The notes under the pieces: model-generated
Database searches by the model: none
Told to the model about the DNA's origin: nothing
What the model saw: the letters and a program-made list of their open reading frames with translations, nothing else
Shown here: in pieces, positions 24,618-34,253 of the stretch
Layout: the number at the start of each line of letters is the position of its first letter
Position numbering within the stretch: position 1 is the stretch's first letter
Assembly: GCF_963675165.1 (NCBI RefSeq)
Contig: NC_087382.1
Location: forward strand, 6,310,315-6,374,314
DNA from: Halichondria panicea
Taxonomy: Eukaryota; Porifera; Demospongiae; Suberitida; Halichondriidae
DNA length: 64,000 nucleotides
Direction: 5' to 3'
Made by a program: the position numbers and the translations under genes

Positions 24618-25440
24618 ATTTTTGTCGTTATTGCTTGTATATATGTTTTACTTATACCTGTAGATATACCACCTAGCTATAATATATATTTTGATCGATC
24701 TTTGAACTATAGATGTATTGAATGGAGGGTGCATGTTGGTATTATAAGTTATCATATAATTATACATAAAAAGTGTTGTGTTGTTTGGATGTAGATATCC
24801 AGATGGTGACCTTTGCCACAAAAATTGGAACTTGGAGGTTGGTTCTGTCTTGTATGTACAGTTCTGTACGTGTATTCCTTTTGTTGTTAGAAGTAGTTTC
24901 GTCCCTAAGTACGTGTGTGTGACATTTCCTCTGACCCTCGTAGGATGCGTGACTTGAGGGCTGTATGTATGTGTATCACATAATAACTGTTCCCTCATCA
25001 TCGACTCTACCTACTGGCTTGGCTGGAAGCACTGTAAGATAGATTGGTGAGATCGTTTCTGCACTCATAAGGCCTATACAGTACGTTAGAGTGGTTGGGT
25101 TTGCTTTAGGCCGATTTGTACACATGAAGCTGATGTGGTCATGCAGACCAAGACATTTAGTAAGGTTGCTGGAAATCGACACACCAAGTTTTCGAAATGC
25201 TTTTAGAGGCCAATCGACGAAATGTAAGTGCCTCGAAAATTTCGCGCTATACGGTATATATGCACCTGTATACATGTACACTAGTCATGTATGTCCTTGA
25301 AGGCCATGGCACCAAGTTTAAAATTATGTGTGTTCCAATGATCTAGGATTAATGATGGAAGCTATAGGGAAGCACATGCAGAAAAAATACCTCGCTGATT
25401 TTCCAATTATTTGAATTCACGCTTGTGTCGCCCTATATAT

Positions 25441-25553
25441 AGACTACTGAGCCTGAGTGCATGGTGCCTATATCGTGCTTGGAGCCAAGCAAGTGATCCT
25501 GGTGGGAGATCACTGTCAGCTCGGACCTGTCATCATACAAGAAAGCAGCCAAG
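25441..25553 (+). pseudogene. UPF1 helicase exon fragment, copy 1
   Basis: In the proper frame this reads TEPECMVPI then [18 protein letters not shown] and a partial KKAAK, which is the SF1-helicase motif III region of UPF1/RENT1. An extra two bases (CCTATATCGTG where CCTATCGTG is expected) break the frame. The upstream acceptor-like TATATAG is retained; the downstream donor is not. No other UPF1 exon lies nearby, so this is a detached exon copy. Confidence 0.8.
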
Positions 25554-26044
25554 TTAGTTATGCAGCACTAGTACTGTATATTGTACAGTGCATGCACATG
25601 CATACAGTGACACGATGTACATGCATGCAGTATCCCACCTACAACTTACAAGCTTGCAGATGTTCCCACACTTGGTGCATGGGTGGTCACAGGTGGGTGG
25701 GACTAACCACCCCTCTAGACAAAAAATAACCACGCATGACTGTATAGTTTACAGTGTATTGATGAGATTGAGGATGCATGGGCACGTCATGCACATTGAA
25801 ATTGCACATTATACAGGCTCACAATCCCCCACATGCATGTGCAGTTACCATTGTATTCCCAATGGGGGCAGCAGCCCAGACAGTACATCCACAACAGCAG
25901 GAGGGTTCAGATCACCTGAGATAACCATAGTACAGGTGACGTGTACAATGAGAACACTACAAAATGGAATATTACTGATAGCTAGATCGTGCAGGGTCAG
26001 CATGCAGGACACAGCACAGAGTTTATAATTATTATCAGGGAAAC

Positions 26045-26345
26045 ATCTGTACACAATGTGGGTAGTAGGATATACAAACTGATTGAACTCTGTGGCTGTG
26101 TTGGTATTGTCAAGCGATAAAGATTAGTCAGGTATAGACTGTACATAATGTCTATAACATGTACATAAAAATATTGTTCCAACATTATGCAAAAGCCTTA
26201 CAGTTATTTTAATTCCGTGCTGGATTATCTCAGAGTCTGTTTGAGAGACTCCAATTCGATTGGTCATTCAGTACTGCATGCATTTGGAATCCATTTTATT
26301 GAACCAATTACATATGCTGCTATTTGTAAGGGCACATGTGCCCTT
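26045..26345 (+). repeat. Tandem-duplicated block between UPF1 fragments, copy A
   Basis: Contains GTACACAATGTGGGTA, AACTGATTGAACTCTGTGGC, AAGCGATAAAGAT, TCCAATTCGATTG and GTAAGGGCACATG. The same series recurs at 27223-27545, and a fragment recurs at 30140-30205. Confidence 0.75.
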
Positions 26346-26755
26346 ACAACCACTAGTGTCTACATGTATACATAATTTTGTACATAATTTTGAACTTGAT
26401 GCATGGCCTTTAAGGACTGACATGATTGATGTACATGTAGAGGTGGAATGTGAAAGTGTAATTAATTATTGTGTAATTGTGTAGCCAGCTACCCGTGATC
26501 GTACCTATAATTAACAACAGGACATTATTCAAGTTGTAATGCAATATGTTCTCATTGACTATGGATGAAAGTAGTACCCAGTAAGCTAGAACATGTTCAA
26601 ATACAGGCATGCATAATTATAGCCAAGAATACATTGAAAGGCCATCAAGAAAAAACATGCAGAAAAAATACCTCACTCACATGTTCACACAACAAATTCT
26701 TGTTGTCATACATTACCATGCATGCATATACTTCATACTTGTGTCACCGCTATAG

Positions 26756-26877
26756 GCAGCCTACTGAGCCTGAGTGCCATGAGGCCTATCGTGCTTGGAG
26801 CCAAGCAAGTGATCCTGGTGGGAGATCACTGTCAGCTCGGACCTGTCATCATGATTGTGCAAGAAAGCAGCAACCAA
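26756..26877 (+). pseudogene. UPF1 helicase exon fragment, copy 2
   Basis: Same exon as at 25441. Here the frame breaks at TGCCATGAGGCC (extra C, GTG changed to AGG) and again near CATGATTGTGCAAG. The GDHCQLGP motif remains readable. The acceptor-like CTATAGGCAGCC is present just upstream. Confidence 0.8.
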
Positions 26878-27001
26878 TTAAGTTTAATAGTTCATAGATA
26901 CAATGTTAGTTATGCAGCACAATAATTACTGCATGTACACAATGAGTAGAATGCATGTAGAAACGAAACGAAAGATGTAGCTGTGTTGATGGGATAAAGA
27001 C

Positions 27002-27062
27002 CTAGCCTCGATTCCAGGCCGCTTCAACAAGGCCTTGTTCAAGCGGCCTGGAATCGAGGCTA
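27002..27062. mobile_element. 61-bp palindromic mini-element with 8-bp target duplication
   Basis: Starts CTAGCCTCGATTCCAGGCCG and ends CGGCCTGGAATCGAGGCTA, a near-perfect palindrome. The direct repeat ATAAAGAC lies directly outside both ends (26994-27001 and 27063-27070). Confidence 0.88.
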
Positions 27063-27222
27063 ATAAAGACCATGCATATGCAGTAATGCAGTCAAGCAGT
27101 AATGAACATTTAATCTGTTAGTGCTGACAGTAAAACTAATATTATTACAACACCATAATTATAATTATGCAAGTACACGTCATAATTATATGGTTGTATC
27201 ACTACTATCTGTCCCTGAAACA

Positions 27223-27545
27223 ACTGTACACAATGTGGGTATTAGAATGTACAAACTGATTGAACTCTGTGGCTGTATTGGTACTATTGTAAAGCGATAA
27301 AGATCAGCATGTCCGGTATAGACTTTCAGTCTATTGGCGCTCACAATAATAATGTACACAAAAACAGCCTAGCTTACAGTGATTTTGCTTTTTAATTTTC
27401 GATGCTGAATTATCTCGGAGTCTATTTGAGTAACTCGTGTGTCTCGGAGTGAATCCAATTCGATTGATCATTAATTTAGTAAAACATTACAGTTATTAAA
27501 CCAATTACATCATTATGTTGCATCTGTAAGGGCACATGAAACCCA
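27223..27545 (+). repeat. Tandem-duplicated block between UPF1 fragments, copy B
   Basis: Same ordered landmarks as copy A, with insertions. It lies immediately before UPF1 fragment 3 and shows the whole neighbourhood was duplicated, not just the exon. Confidence 0.75.
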
Positions 27546-27884
27546 CTAGCTGGTAACAGGCTTTCAAGATGGCTAAGGTACTTAGATGGCTTTTCAACGT
27601 ATTCTTAGCTACTATATATAATTTTTATGCATGCCTGATTTTAACATGTTCTATAGGGCTTACTAGTAGCATGGGTTTTACTACTTTGAGAACATTACAA
27701 CTTCACAATAATTTTGAAGGCCATGCATCAAGTTCAGTGTGTTCCAATTACCTGAGATTAATGACATCACTAGGGAAGCACTTGCAAAATAAAATACCTC
27801 ATATTTTCCATCACATTTTCAGTACACAACAAGCTTGTTGTCACATTCATGCATATATATACGTGCATGTCACTGCTATAGGCA

Positions 27885-27998
27885 GCCTACTGAGCCTGAG
27901 TGCATGGTGCCTATATCGTGCTTGGAGCCAAGCAAGTGATCCTGGTGGGAGATCACTGTCAGCTCGGACCCGTCATCATGTGCAAGAAAGCAGCCAAG
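27885..27998 (+). pseudogene. UPF1 helicase exon fragment, copy 3
   Basis: The best preserved copy: after the same two-base insertion as copy 1, it reads [18 protein letters not shown] followed by VIMCKKAAK without further breaks. Sharing the insertion with copy 1 shows the copies derive from an already broken fragment. Flanking intronic text (AAGGGCACATG, GATTGAACTCTGTGGCTGT) is also repeated, so the duplicated unit is about 1.1-1.3 kb. Confidence 0.82.
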
Positions 27999-28098
27999 TT
28001 ATTTTATAGATACAATGTTGTTATGCGGCACAATTACTGTACTGTACATAATAGTGTGTTATACAGTGTACATGTACAGTGTTTCGCCCTCATGCATA

Positions 28099-28136
28099 CT
28101 AGCCTCGATCCCAGGCCGCTCTTCTGAAGGAGGCTA
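28099..28136. mobile_element. 38-bp mini-element with 8-bp target duplication
   Basis: Starts CTAGCCTCGATCCCAGGCCG, ends GGAGGCTA, and is flanked by exact CATGCATA direct repeats (28091-28098 and 28137-28144). A shortened member of the family at 27002 and 33948. Confidence 0.85.
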
Positions 28137-28329
28137 CATGCATACAAGCTCACAGTCCTGGTGCATGCATCCCCCAAATCTGATCATTGTGGCTTTCTAA
28201 AGCCATCCATGTGTACTCATTCCCTGCAGATAACCTCAACTAGATAACCTCAACTAGGTCGCCAGAAAAAGACCTTATTAATGCGCGCGGGGTATAAGTG
28301 CTCTCCTGAGCGTCTTGTTTACTTATAGA

Positions 28330-28600
28330 GCTATATCGGCACATAAAACCTGTTTTTGTCACCATATGAGGATTGCCTACAAGTTTCAAGCATAAAAATT
28401 ATAGGTAGCGTATTATTTTTCAACCACTCATGTTATATCAGCAGTTAAAGCACTCCAATGAAAGTGCATGCATGTCTATAGTTCGCTCAATTAACAACTT
28501 ATCTCTTTGTCCTAATTGCACACACAGCCACAAACGGACAGACACTCTAATCATTCTACAGCTGCTTCACATGAGCGCACACACGGTGTAATAAGATTGC
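28330..28600 (+). repeat. Dispersed repeat, copy of the 19005 family
   Basis: Carries TTGCCTACAAGTTTCAAGC, GTATTATTTTTCAACCACT, AGCAGTTAAAGCACTCC and ATGAAAGTGCATG in the order seen at 19005-19260. Confidence 0.6.
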
Positions 28601-29228
28601 TGTGTTGAAATGTGAGTTATAATTATGTCTAAATGATTCATTAATCGATAGACATGGTAGCTATAGTATACAGCTAGTTATAAGGCTGTAGAAAGTCACG
28701 TGATTCGCGATCTCAGGTGATCAATTTCTCTCTGTCATCTCTCCCCAGCAATTATGGTTTTCTAGTGATGGGCAAAGAGAACAAGATGGTTGGTGCTTTT
28801 ATTGAAGTGGGGCTTGGCAAAATAGATGGTTACTATCCTCGAGGGCATAATGAAATAAAGCCTCGATTTCGCTACTTCATTCTTAGGAGCCGCGATTATA
28901 CTTTGGACATGGAGCTTCTATACATGTACACTGTCATGTATTCGGTATACATTATAAAAAAATACGGTAACCTATACAATGATTGTGTAGTGTATACGTA
29001 TTGTGCCACAATGTCATATATGCATGGATGCTGGCCGACTGTATTTAGTAAAGTAATGTTGCGTTTTGAATGCCCTGCGGTTCTGTGGTTATAATTGTTT
29101 GCATGTTTGTGGTTAAATGTACTCCCACAAACTGCTCTCTTATTACTGGGTGATGCATGTTATTGGAAATACGTGTAACGTATTTCAATAAAGTGTCTTA
29201 CGTTTAGCATAACTTCGTCATATAATTA

Positions 29229-29325
29229 TGCTATGGTTCTAGGGATTTATGGCAGTAAACCCACTAAGCCCAAGGGCTAGGTGGTTTACGTTGCCATAAA
29301 TCTCCCTATAGTAACCATAAGTATG
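29229..29325. mobile_element. Foldback element
   Basis: TGCTATGGTT, GGGATTTATGGCA and GTAAACCC on the left mirror GGTTTACGTTGCCATAAAT and TAACCATAAGTA on the right around GCCCAAGGGC. About 97 bp, non-coding. Confidence 0.6.
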
Positions 29326-29602
29326 AGTGTTTATGTGATTGGCTATAATTATGCAAAATATGCTACGCTGCATGAGCATCTACTCCCCTACCATGCACGG
29401 TAACTCACTTTCAAACTCACTTTTTTAACAAGCCACAAAATTATCTACATGATACCAAACATGTCTGGAAATTAAAATATCAGGGGGAATTGTCACAGTT
29501 ATACCCTGGGAATATCCTATAGCACCTGCATGAAAGTAGGATATATAGTTTCATATACCATTGGATTCTTTATTAATTAAGCAGTGCATAATGCAGGCTA
29601 TC

Positions 29603-29936
29603 TTGTAATTGTGTTAATAGTGCAGACAACTCCACACAACGACAATGGGGACAGAACCACCGTGAATATAGTACAATACGAAACCGCTATATGATATTTA
29701 TAATTATGCATATTAATTATATATACCCTTTTGCATGGAAGTGCTATCTTGTATACATCATTAGAAGGGATGATACTCTTACCAGCTAAATAAAAGATAG
29801 CATTTCCATGCAAAAGGGTATTATTATGCATAATTATAAATACCGTATATATCGGTTTCGTATTGTACTATATTCACGGTGGTTTTGTCCCCATTGTTGT
29901 TGTGTGGAGTTGTCTGCACTATTAACACAATTACAA
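29603..29936. mobile_element. 334-bp MITE, nearly entirely inverted repeats
   Basis: The left arm from TTGTAATTGTGTTAATAGTG is mirrored by the right arm ending CACTATTAACACAATTACAA. Arms of about 135 bp match closely through ACTCCACACAAC and CCTTTTGCATGGAA, leaving a loop of about 60 bp. A transcript would form a long hairpin. No coding capacity. Confidence 0.88.
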
Positions 29937-30238
29937 CAATTATGAATGGAAAACTACCAAACAACTGTGTCGCTCTGTTAGTATTAATTTTATTGTCAAG
30001 AAGATGTGCATGTAATACCAAGTCAGACGTAAGATCAGTCCAGTATATGCGTGCATGTCTATGGTCAAAGAGAAGACCAATCACTGTCGGAGTATAATTA
30101 TGTGAAATAAGATTTCTGTAATTATCATGTTTTTTAAACTTTTGCAGTGCTAGATTATCTTGAGCGACTGGTGTGACTCCAATCCAATTGATCGTCAGTA
30201 TTGCAGGGCCTAAGTGCTAGTAGTGTGATACTAACAGT

Positions 30239-30475
30239 CAGTGGCGGATCCAGGAATTTTGAGAAAAAAAGGTCAAATCACTTTTCCTAAGCAATGAGCA
30301 TATGCGCATTAGAGATCCCTGCCCACATATAAATTGCATGAAATATCAGCCTAGTAACTACACAGGTCACGATCATTCAAACTGAGTTGCTAGCTTGGTA
30401 AGTTGATTTCCAGTGTGTTCTTGTGTGAAAGGGGGGTTCCATGGAACCCATGGAACCTGTCTGGATCCGCCACTG
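30239..30475. mobile_element. MITE with CAGTGGCGGATCCAG ends
   Basis: Left tip CAGTGGCGGATCCAG, right tip CTGGATCCGCCACTG. Tips of this type are common on non-autonomous hAT-like elements in animals (from memory). No clear target duplication. Relatives with CAGTGGCG tips are at 45883-46181 and 60911-61035. Confidence 0.8.
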
Positions 30476-31175
30476 TAACTACGCTATATTTATGCGATGG
30501 CTAAATATATCATGTTGCGCTGTATGTAATTCAAGTCAAGTCAATTATATATAGGTTTCATTCTATCAGGAGTGTATGAAGAGGAGTATGCGACTCCCAC
30601 GCACATTCCATTCTATATTTCGGACTGATTCCGTCACTAACACTTGTAGTTGTGTAAACTGTTAGCAAATTAAATGTGGGCTGGAGTACAAACCACATGC
30701 GTGATATCATTTTTAATTGATTAACCACTACACCTACGCACCCACTTAAGATGCGGTATGATAGTGACGTGGTATGACATACTTGTACCGAAACGTGGTT
30801 AATTTACACTACAACTGCTACAGTTGGATACTCTTCTTCATGCACTCCTGCTATTATACAATCATATTTGTTAACATGGTCCACTTATACACAGCTGTAA
30901 CGGATTGACAAAGCAACCGCATGTCGCGCATGCGCAGATTCAACCTGAATTTTGGTTGCTAAGCATTGTCCCATGGATACTGATGATTATCACTCGTCCG
31001 TGCCTAGTAACTGTCAATTCTCCCCGCTTTCTTGTTTCCCCAGCTAGGGAAAGCAGTATAATATTATTGCAGCACTCCTTGAACACAAAACACCCACAAA
31101 TAAAAAACAGTAGTGCTATAACATATACAGTCTGGTGCTATAGTCTAAGTACTCATGCAATACAAGTAATCGTAA

Positions 31176-32528
31176 CTAATTCTCGGTATTGTTGAGTTGC
31201 TTCTTATGCACTGCCTCTGCGTGCTTCTTTCCGCACACAACTCCCAGTGGAACTGTAAGCAACGCAAATGGGCCTCCAAGCATGCCAATCAATCCACCTC
31301 GCAGTTCATACGTTCGTTCTAGTTCTAGTAATTTTTCTGGAACAAAAGCATCTGTGAGTACGATTTTACGCTCGTTGCCTCGTACATCAGCCTCCCTTCC
31401 TCGAACAATTCTGTCCTGAAACACCTGCTGGAATGCGCTTTGTTTCTTGATTGGAATGGTGTTCAGGCATTGGAACCAGAGAAGAGAAAACCAGCGTCGC
31501 TCGTCGAATAAAAGAGGGATCGTGGAATAACCAGCAGGGATTACTTGTATGTTGTCAGCTATCTCCGTGGCTACTCCAATGTAATCTTTTAGGTTTATTC
31601 TGATCTGAGTTTTGAACTCGTCAATTTTTGCTTGAAATGCCATTATTTTCTCTTCGTGATTGTCAGGCCATTCAGGATTCAAAGATTCTATAAGATTGGC
31701 AAACGTGAGGACAATTACTGTTTTTCTCCAAAACTCATTCCCAAATTTCTTTTGTAGCTTCTTCATAGCTTTAAGATTCGGGTTATGTTTGCCACTGACA
31801 AAGCGTGTGTCTACTTTGATGCAATAGATAATCAGGTCCCCAAAACTATATCGCTTCCAGATGACATACATTTCCTTCAGGTACTTCTCTTGCTCCTTAG
31901 TGCCATCTTTGAGTCCAGGTGTGTCCCAAATTTTTAATGAAAATGGCTGCTCTCTGCATGCCTGCCGACCTTCTACTCTCACTGTACATCGCTTCCTGAT
32001 GTCACTTCCTTCTTCAGCGAAACCTTCCTCTCCTCGTTTCTTTCCAAGAAAAGCATTGGTTAGTCCTGACTTTCCTGATCCTGTCAGTCCTGTGATCATA
32101 ATGTTTACAGTCGTACAGTTTTCGTATACCTCAGTAACTCTTTGTTGGCTGATTTTTTCGGTCTCCAGAGGAATAAATTTTTCATTCCAATTGGGATTAA
32201 TTTCACCACATCTCAGTGATTCAATTTCAGTCGGTTCACGAAGACAGTCTGATTTGCCGGATCCTGATAGCGCATCGTAATTTGTATCTGCAGCTAGCTC
32301 AATACTGTTGACATTACTTGCAGTCAACTCAATAGTTGGAACTCTCATACTGCCAACATTTGTATCTGCAGTGAACTCAAGGGTTGCAACTTTTTCACTG
32401 TTGAAAGCCGTATCTGCAGTTACATGTAACTCAAGGGTTGGAACTCTTATACTGTCGACAGTCATATCTTTAGCTAGTTTACAAGCTGGTACATTAGTGC
32501 TTCTCATTCTCTGGCTATTTGTGGCCAT
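31176..32528 (-). CDS. AIG1/GIMAP-like GTPase with N-terminal repeats and C-terminal hydrophobic tail
   Basis: Single exon, 450 residues. The P-loop GLTGSGKS is at 147-154 and G3 (WDTPG) at about 201-205. A conserved VLTFANLIESLNPEW block follows, shared with the neighbouring paralogue and sitting where AIG1/Toc-type GTPases have their G4 region. Residues about 24-83 are degenerate repeats (VPTLEL, VATLEF, VPTIEL, each with TADT/ASN after). A glycine-rich hydrophobic segment at about 411-433 (GGLIGMLGGPFALL) near the C-terminus suggests tail anchoring in a membrane. AIG1/GIMAP GTPases act on membranes in immune-cell survival and pathogen restriction in vertebrates and plants; the role here is inferred. 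The gene is divergent to the paralogue at 32719, with 190 bp between start codons. Confidence 0.85.
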   Translation of the reverse strand: MATNSQRMRSTNVPACKLAKDMTVDSIRVPTLELHVTADTAFNSEKVATLEFTADTNVGSMRVPTIELTASNVNSIELAADTNYDALSGSGKSDCLREPTEIESLRCGEINPNWNEKFIPLETEKISQQRVTEVYENCTTVNIMITGLTGSGKSGLTNAFLGKKRGEEGFAEEGSDIRKRCTVRVEGRQACREQPFSLKIWDTPGLKDGTKEQEKYLKEMYVIWKRYSFGDLIIYCIKVDTRFVSGKHNPNLKAMKKLQKKFGNEFWRKTVIVLTFANLIESLNPEWPDNHEEKIMAFQAKIDEFKTQIRINLKDYIGVATEIADNIQVIPAGYSTIPLLFDERRWFSLLWFQCLNTIPIKKQSAFQQVFQDRIVRGREADVRGNERKIVLTDAFVPEKLLELERTYELRGGLIGMLGGPFALLTVPLGVVCGKKHAEAVHKKQLNNTEN

Positions 32529-32718
32529 TGTTTTATCTTAGCACTTAGATCTATCTGTAGTATATATATACCAGTCAAATATGATTTTTCGATCTATGGC
32601 TAGTAATGCTGAATGCATCAATTATATGCAATTTTGACCTCATACACTTCCTGCTTAGTCTGTACTAGTAAGGTTTATAATCTATATTAGCTTCATTTAT
32701 TCTACTACAGCTATAATT
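32529..32718. promoter_or_regulatory. Bidirectional promoter region between two GTPase genes
   Basis: Only 190 bp separate the two divergent start codons. The interval has a TATATATATA tract at about 32561-32570 and several TATAATTATG-like motifs near the right gene. Shared control of the pair is inferred from position alone. Confidence 0.5.
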
Positions 32719-33492
32719 ATGGCATCAAGTACCCCTACATCTATTTCAGAAACTAGGGAAGATTTTTCCTCCAGTACAAGCAGTGCAAGCAGTGAAGAGT
32801 CTGGTGTCTATCATATTCTAGTGACTGGTGTCACTGGTACCGGCAAGTCAACTCTAATTGATGGCCTTACTGGAAATCGTAGGCCTAAGCTGAGTGAACA
32901 TGCTGGAATTTGTGATGTAGACACAACAGAAGTGACTTCAATCAAATACCAATATAAGACGATCGGATTTACTCTATGGGATACTCCTGGTCGCTTCAAA
33001 AAGAGTGCTCTTAAAAAATTACGCAAATGCCCCATCACAAGAGGCTTGGTCGTTCACTGTATCAAGTCCACTGATACTCGCTTTGCATATGACGATCAGA
33101 GTTGTGGACGTGCTATGAGGAAGTTAACTACGTATTTTGGATCTAGGTACTGGGAGAATGCAATTATTGCTCTGACATTTGCTAACATCATTGATAAATA
33201 CCGCCCTGAATGGGAAAGCGATAAAAAGGAGGACGCTTTTCAGCAGGAGATACAACAATGGAGTGACTGTATCAGAGAATATCTGAAAGGATATTTATCG
33301 GTGCCAGAAGATATTGTTAAAACGATTGTTATCATTCCGGTCGGGCATACCAAGAAAGCAGAACTGTTGGATGGTATTAATTGGATCGAAAACTTCCATT
33401 CTAAGTGCAAAAATCAATTTGCTGGGTTGAGGGATAGTACTAGTGGGGTTAAAATGTGTAGAAGAAGACGGAAAAAATGCAGTTTAGTTTGA
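32719..33492 (+). CDS. AIG1/GIMAP-like GTPase with polybasic tail and CaaX-like end
   Basis: Single exon, 257 residues, paralogous to the gene at 31176 (shared LTFAN, PEW and GxTGxGKS blocks, and FG.(E/R)(F/Y)W). The Ser/Thr-rich N-terminus is followed by the P-loop GVTGTGKS at 37-44, a likely switch-I DVDTTEV and G3 (WDTPG) at about 87-91. The protein ends CRRRRKKCSLV: a basic cluster before a Cys-Ser-Leu-Val terminus, the layout of prenylated small GTPases such as K-Ras. The paralogue instead has a hydrophobic tail, so the pair may reach membranes in different ways. The start at 32719 is the first Met and fits the family length. Confidence 0.87.
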   Translation: MASSTPTSISETREDFSSSTSSASSEESGVYHILVTGVTGTGKSTLIDGLTGNRRPKLSEHAGICDVDTTEVTSIKYQYKTIGFTLWDTPGRFKKSALKKLRKCPITRGLVVHCIKSTDTRFAYDDQSCGRAMRKLTTYFGSRYWENAIIALTFANIIDKYRPEWESDKKEDAFQQEIQQWSDCIREYLKGYLSVPEDIVKTIVIIPVGHTKKAELLDGINWIENFHSKCKNQFAGLRDSTSGVKMCRRRRKKCSLV

Positions 33493-33947
33493 TTTGGAGT
33501 CATGCATGTGTTGATCTTTATTGTTCGTAGATACATAGGTATATGCAGTTCAATTATGCAGTTTCAAATGTGTTGTTTATATCTCCATTCACTACAATTC
33601 ATTCACTACAATTACTATATATTGTGTGCATGACAAAACTAAGTGAATAAATTTATTATAGCCCTATATATTATTATACCTGTAGATTATATGAAATGAA
33701 TGCCATTATATTATAGCTTATACCATAGCCCATGCACTTGAAATACCACATCTTTTATATATGAAACTGCATCCAGCTTTGGTTACAAACAGTACCAATA
33801 AAAAATTAGAACCAGTAGCCGAACACTCGGTCTCTATTCTCATATCATAGATTACGTGCTTTGGTCGTCACTGAGCTCTTTTGGGGGGAAAAACAATGTG
33901 TTGTGCAAGATCTGCAGAAAAAAAATGGTTTTAGTGTACACCTGGTA
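33493..33947. other. AT-rich intergenic DNA
   Basis: Contains AATAAA-like signals (for example AATAAATTTATTATAG near 33646-33661) that could end the upstream transcript, and repeated CATTCACTACAATT. No gene seen. Confidence 0.45.
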
Positions 33948-33996
33948 CTAGCCTCGATTCCAGGCCGCTTGAACAAGCGGCCTGGAATCGAGGCTA
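33948..33996. mobile_element. 49-bp palindromic mini-element with 8-bp target duplication
   Basis: CTAGCCTCGATTCCAGGCCG and its inverse around a GAAC loop. Exact ACCTGGTA direct repeats lie on both sides (33940-33947 and 33997-34004). Same family as 27002 and 28099. Confidence 0.9.
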
Positions 33997-34253
33997 ACCT
34001 GGTACGTATTTACTTGCTCAATGTTGTGAAATTAATGATATTCATGCGCATTCCATGTTTGTGAGTTTCAATTGTTTAGGTAAAGGGTTATAGATCTACA
34101 TGTACTATTAAAAGTGAAGTGGCAGATATAAATTATACATGTAGATCTAGTGACATTTGCCACAAAATGGGAACTCTCTTAGAGTACGAGTCTGTGGAGC
34201 TGGAGTGTGTGACTAGTGTGCAGTGTGTGTGAGATCAAGATCAGATATATAGC

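Noticed and set aside
24648..25001. Minus-strand open frame of 117 codons
   Set aside because: Composition is typical of random AT-rich intergenic sequence; no domain or conserved motif.
28717..29094. Plus-strand open frame of 125 codons
   Set aside because: Only the first part looks protein-like; the rest is Tyr/Met-rich read-through of AT-rich DNA. No splice context and no domain.
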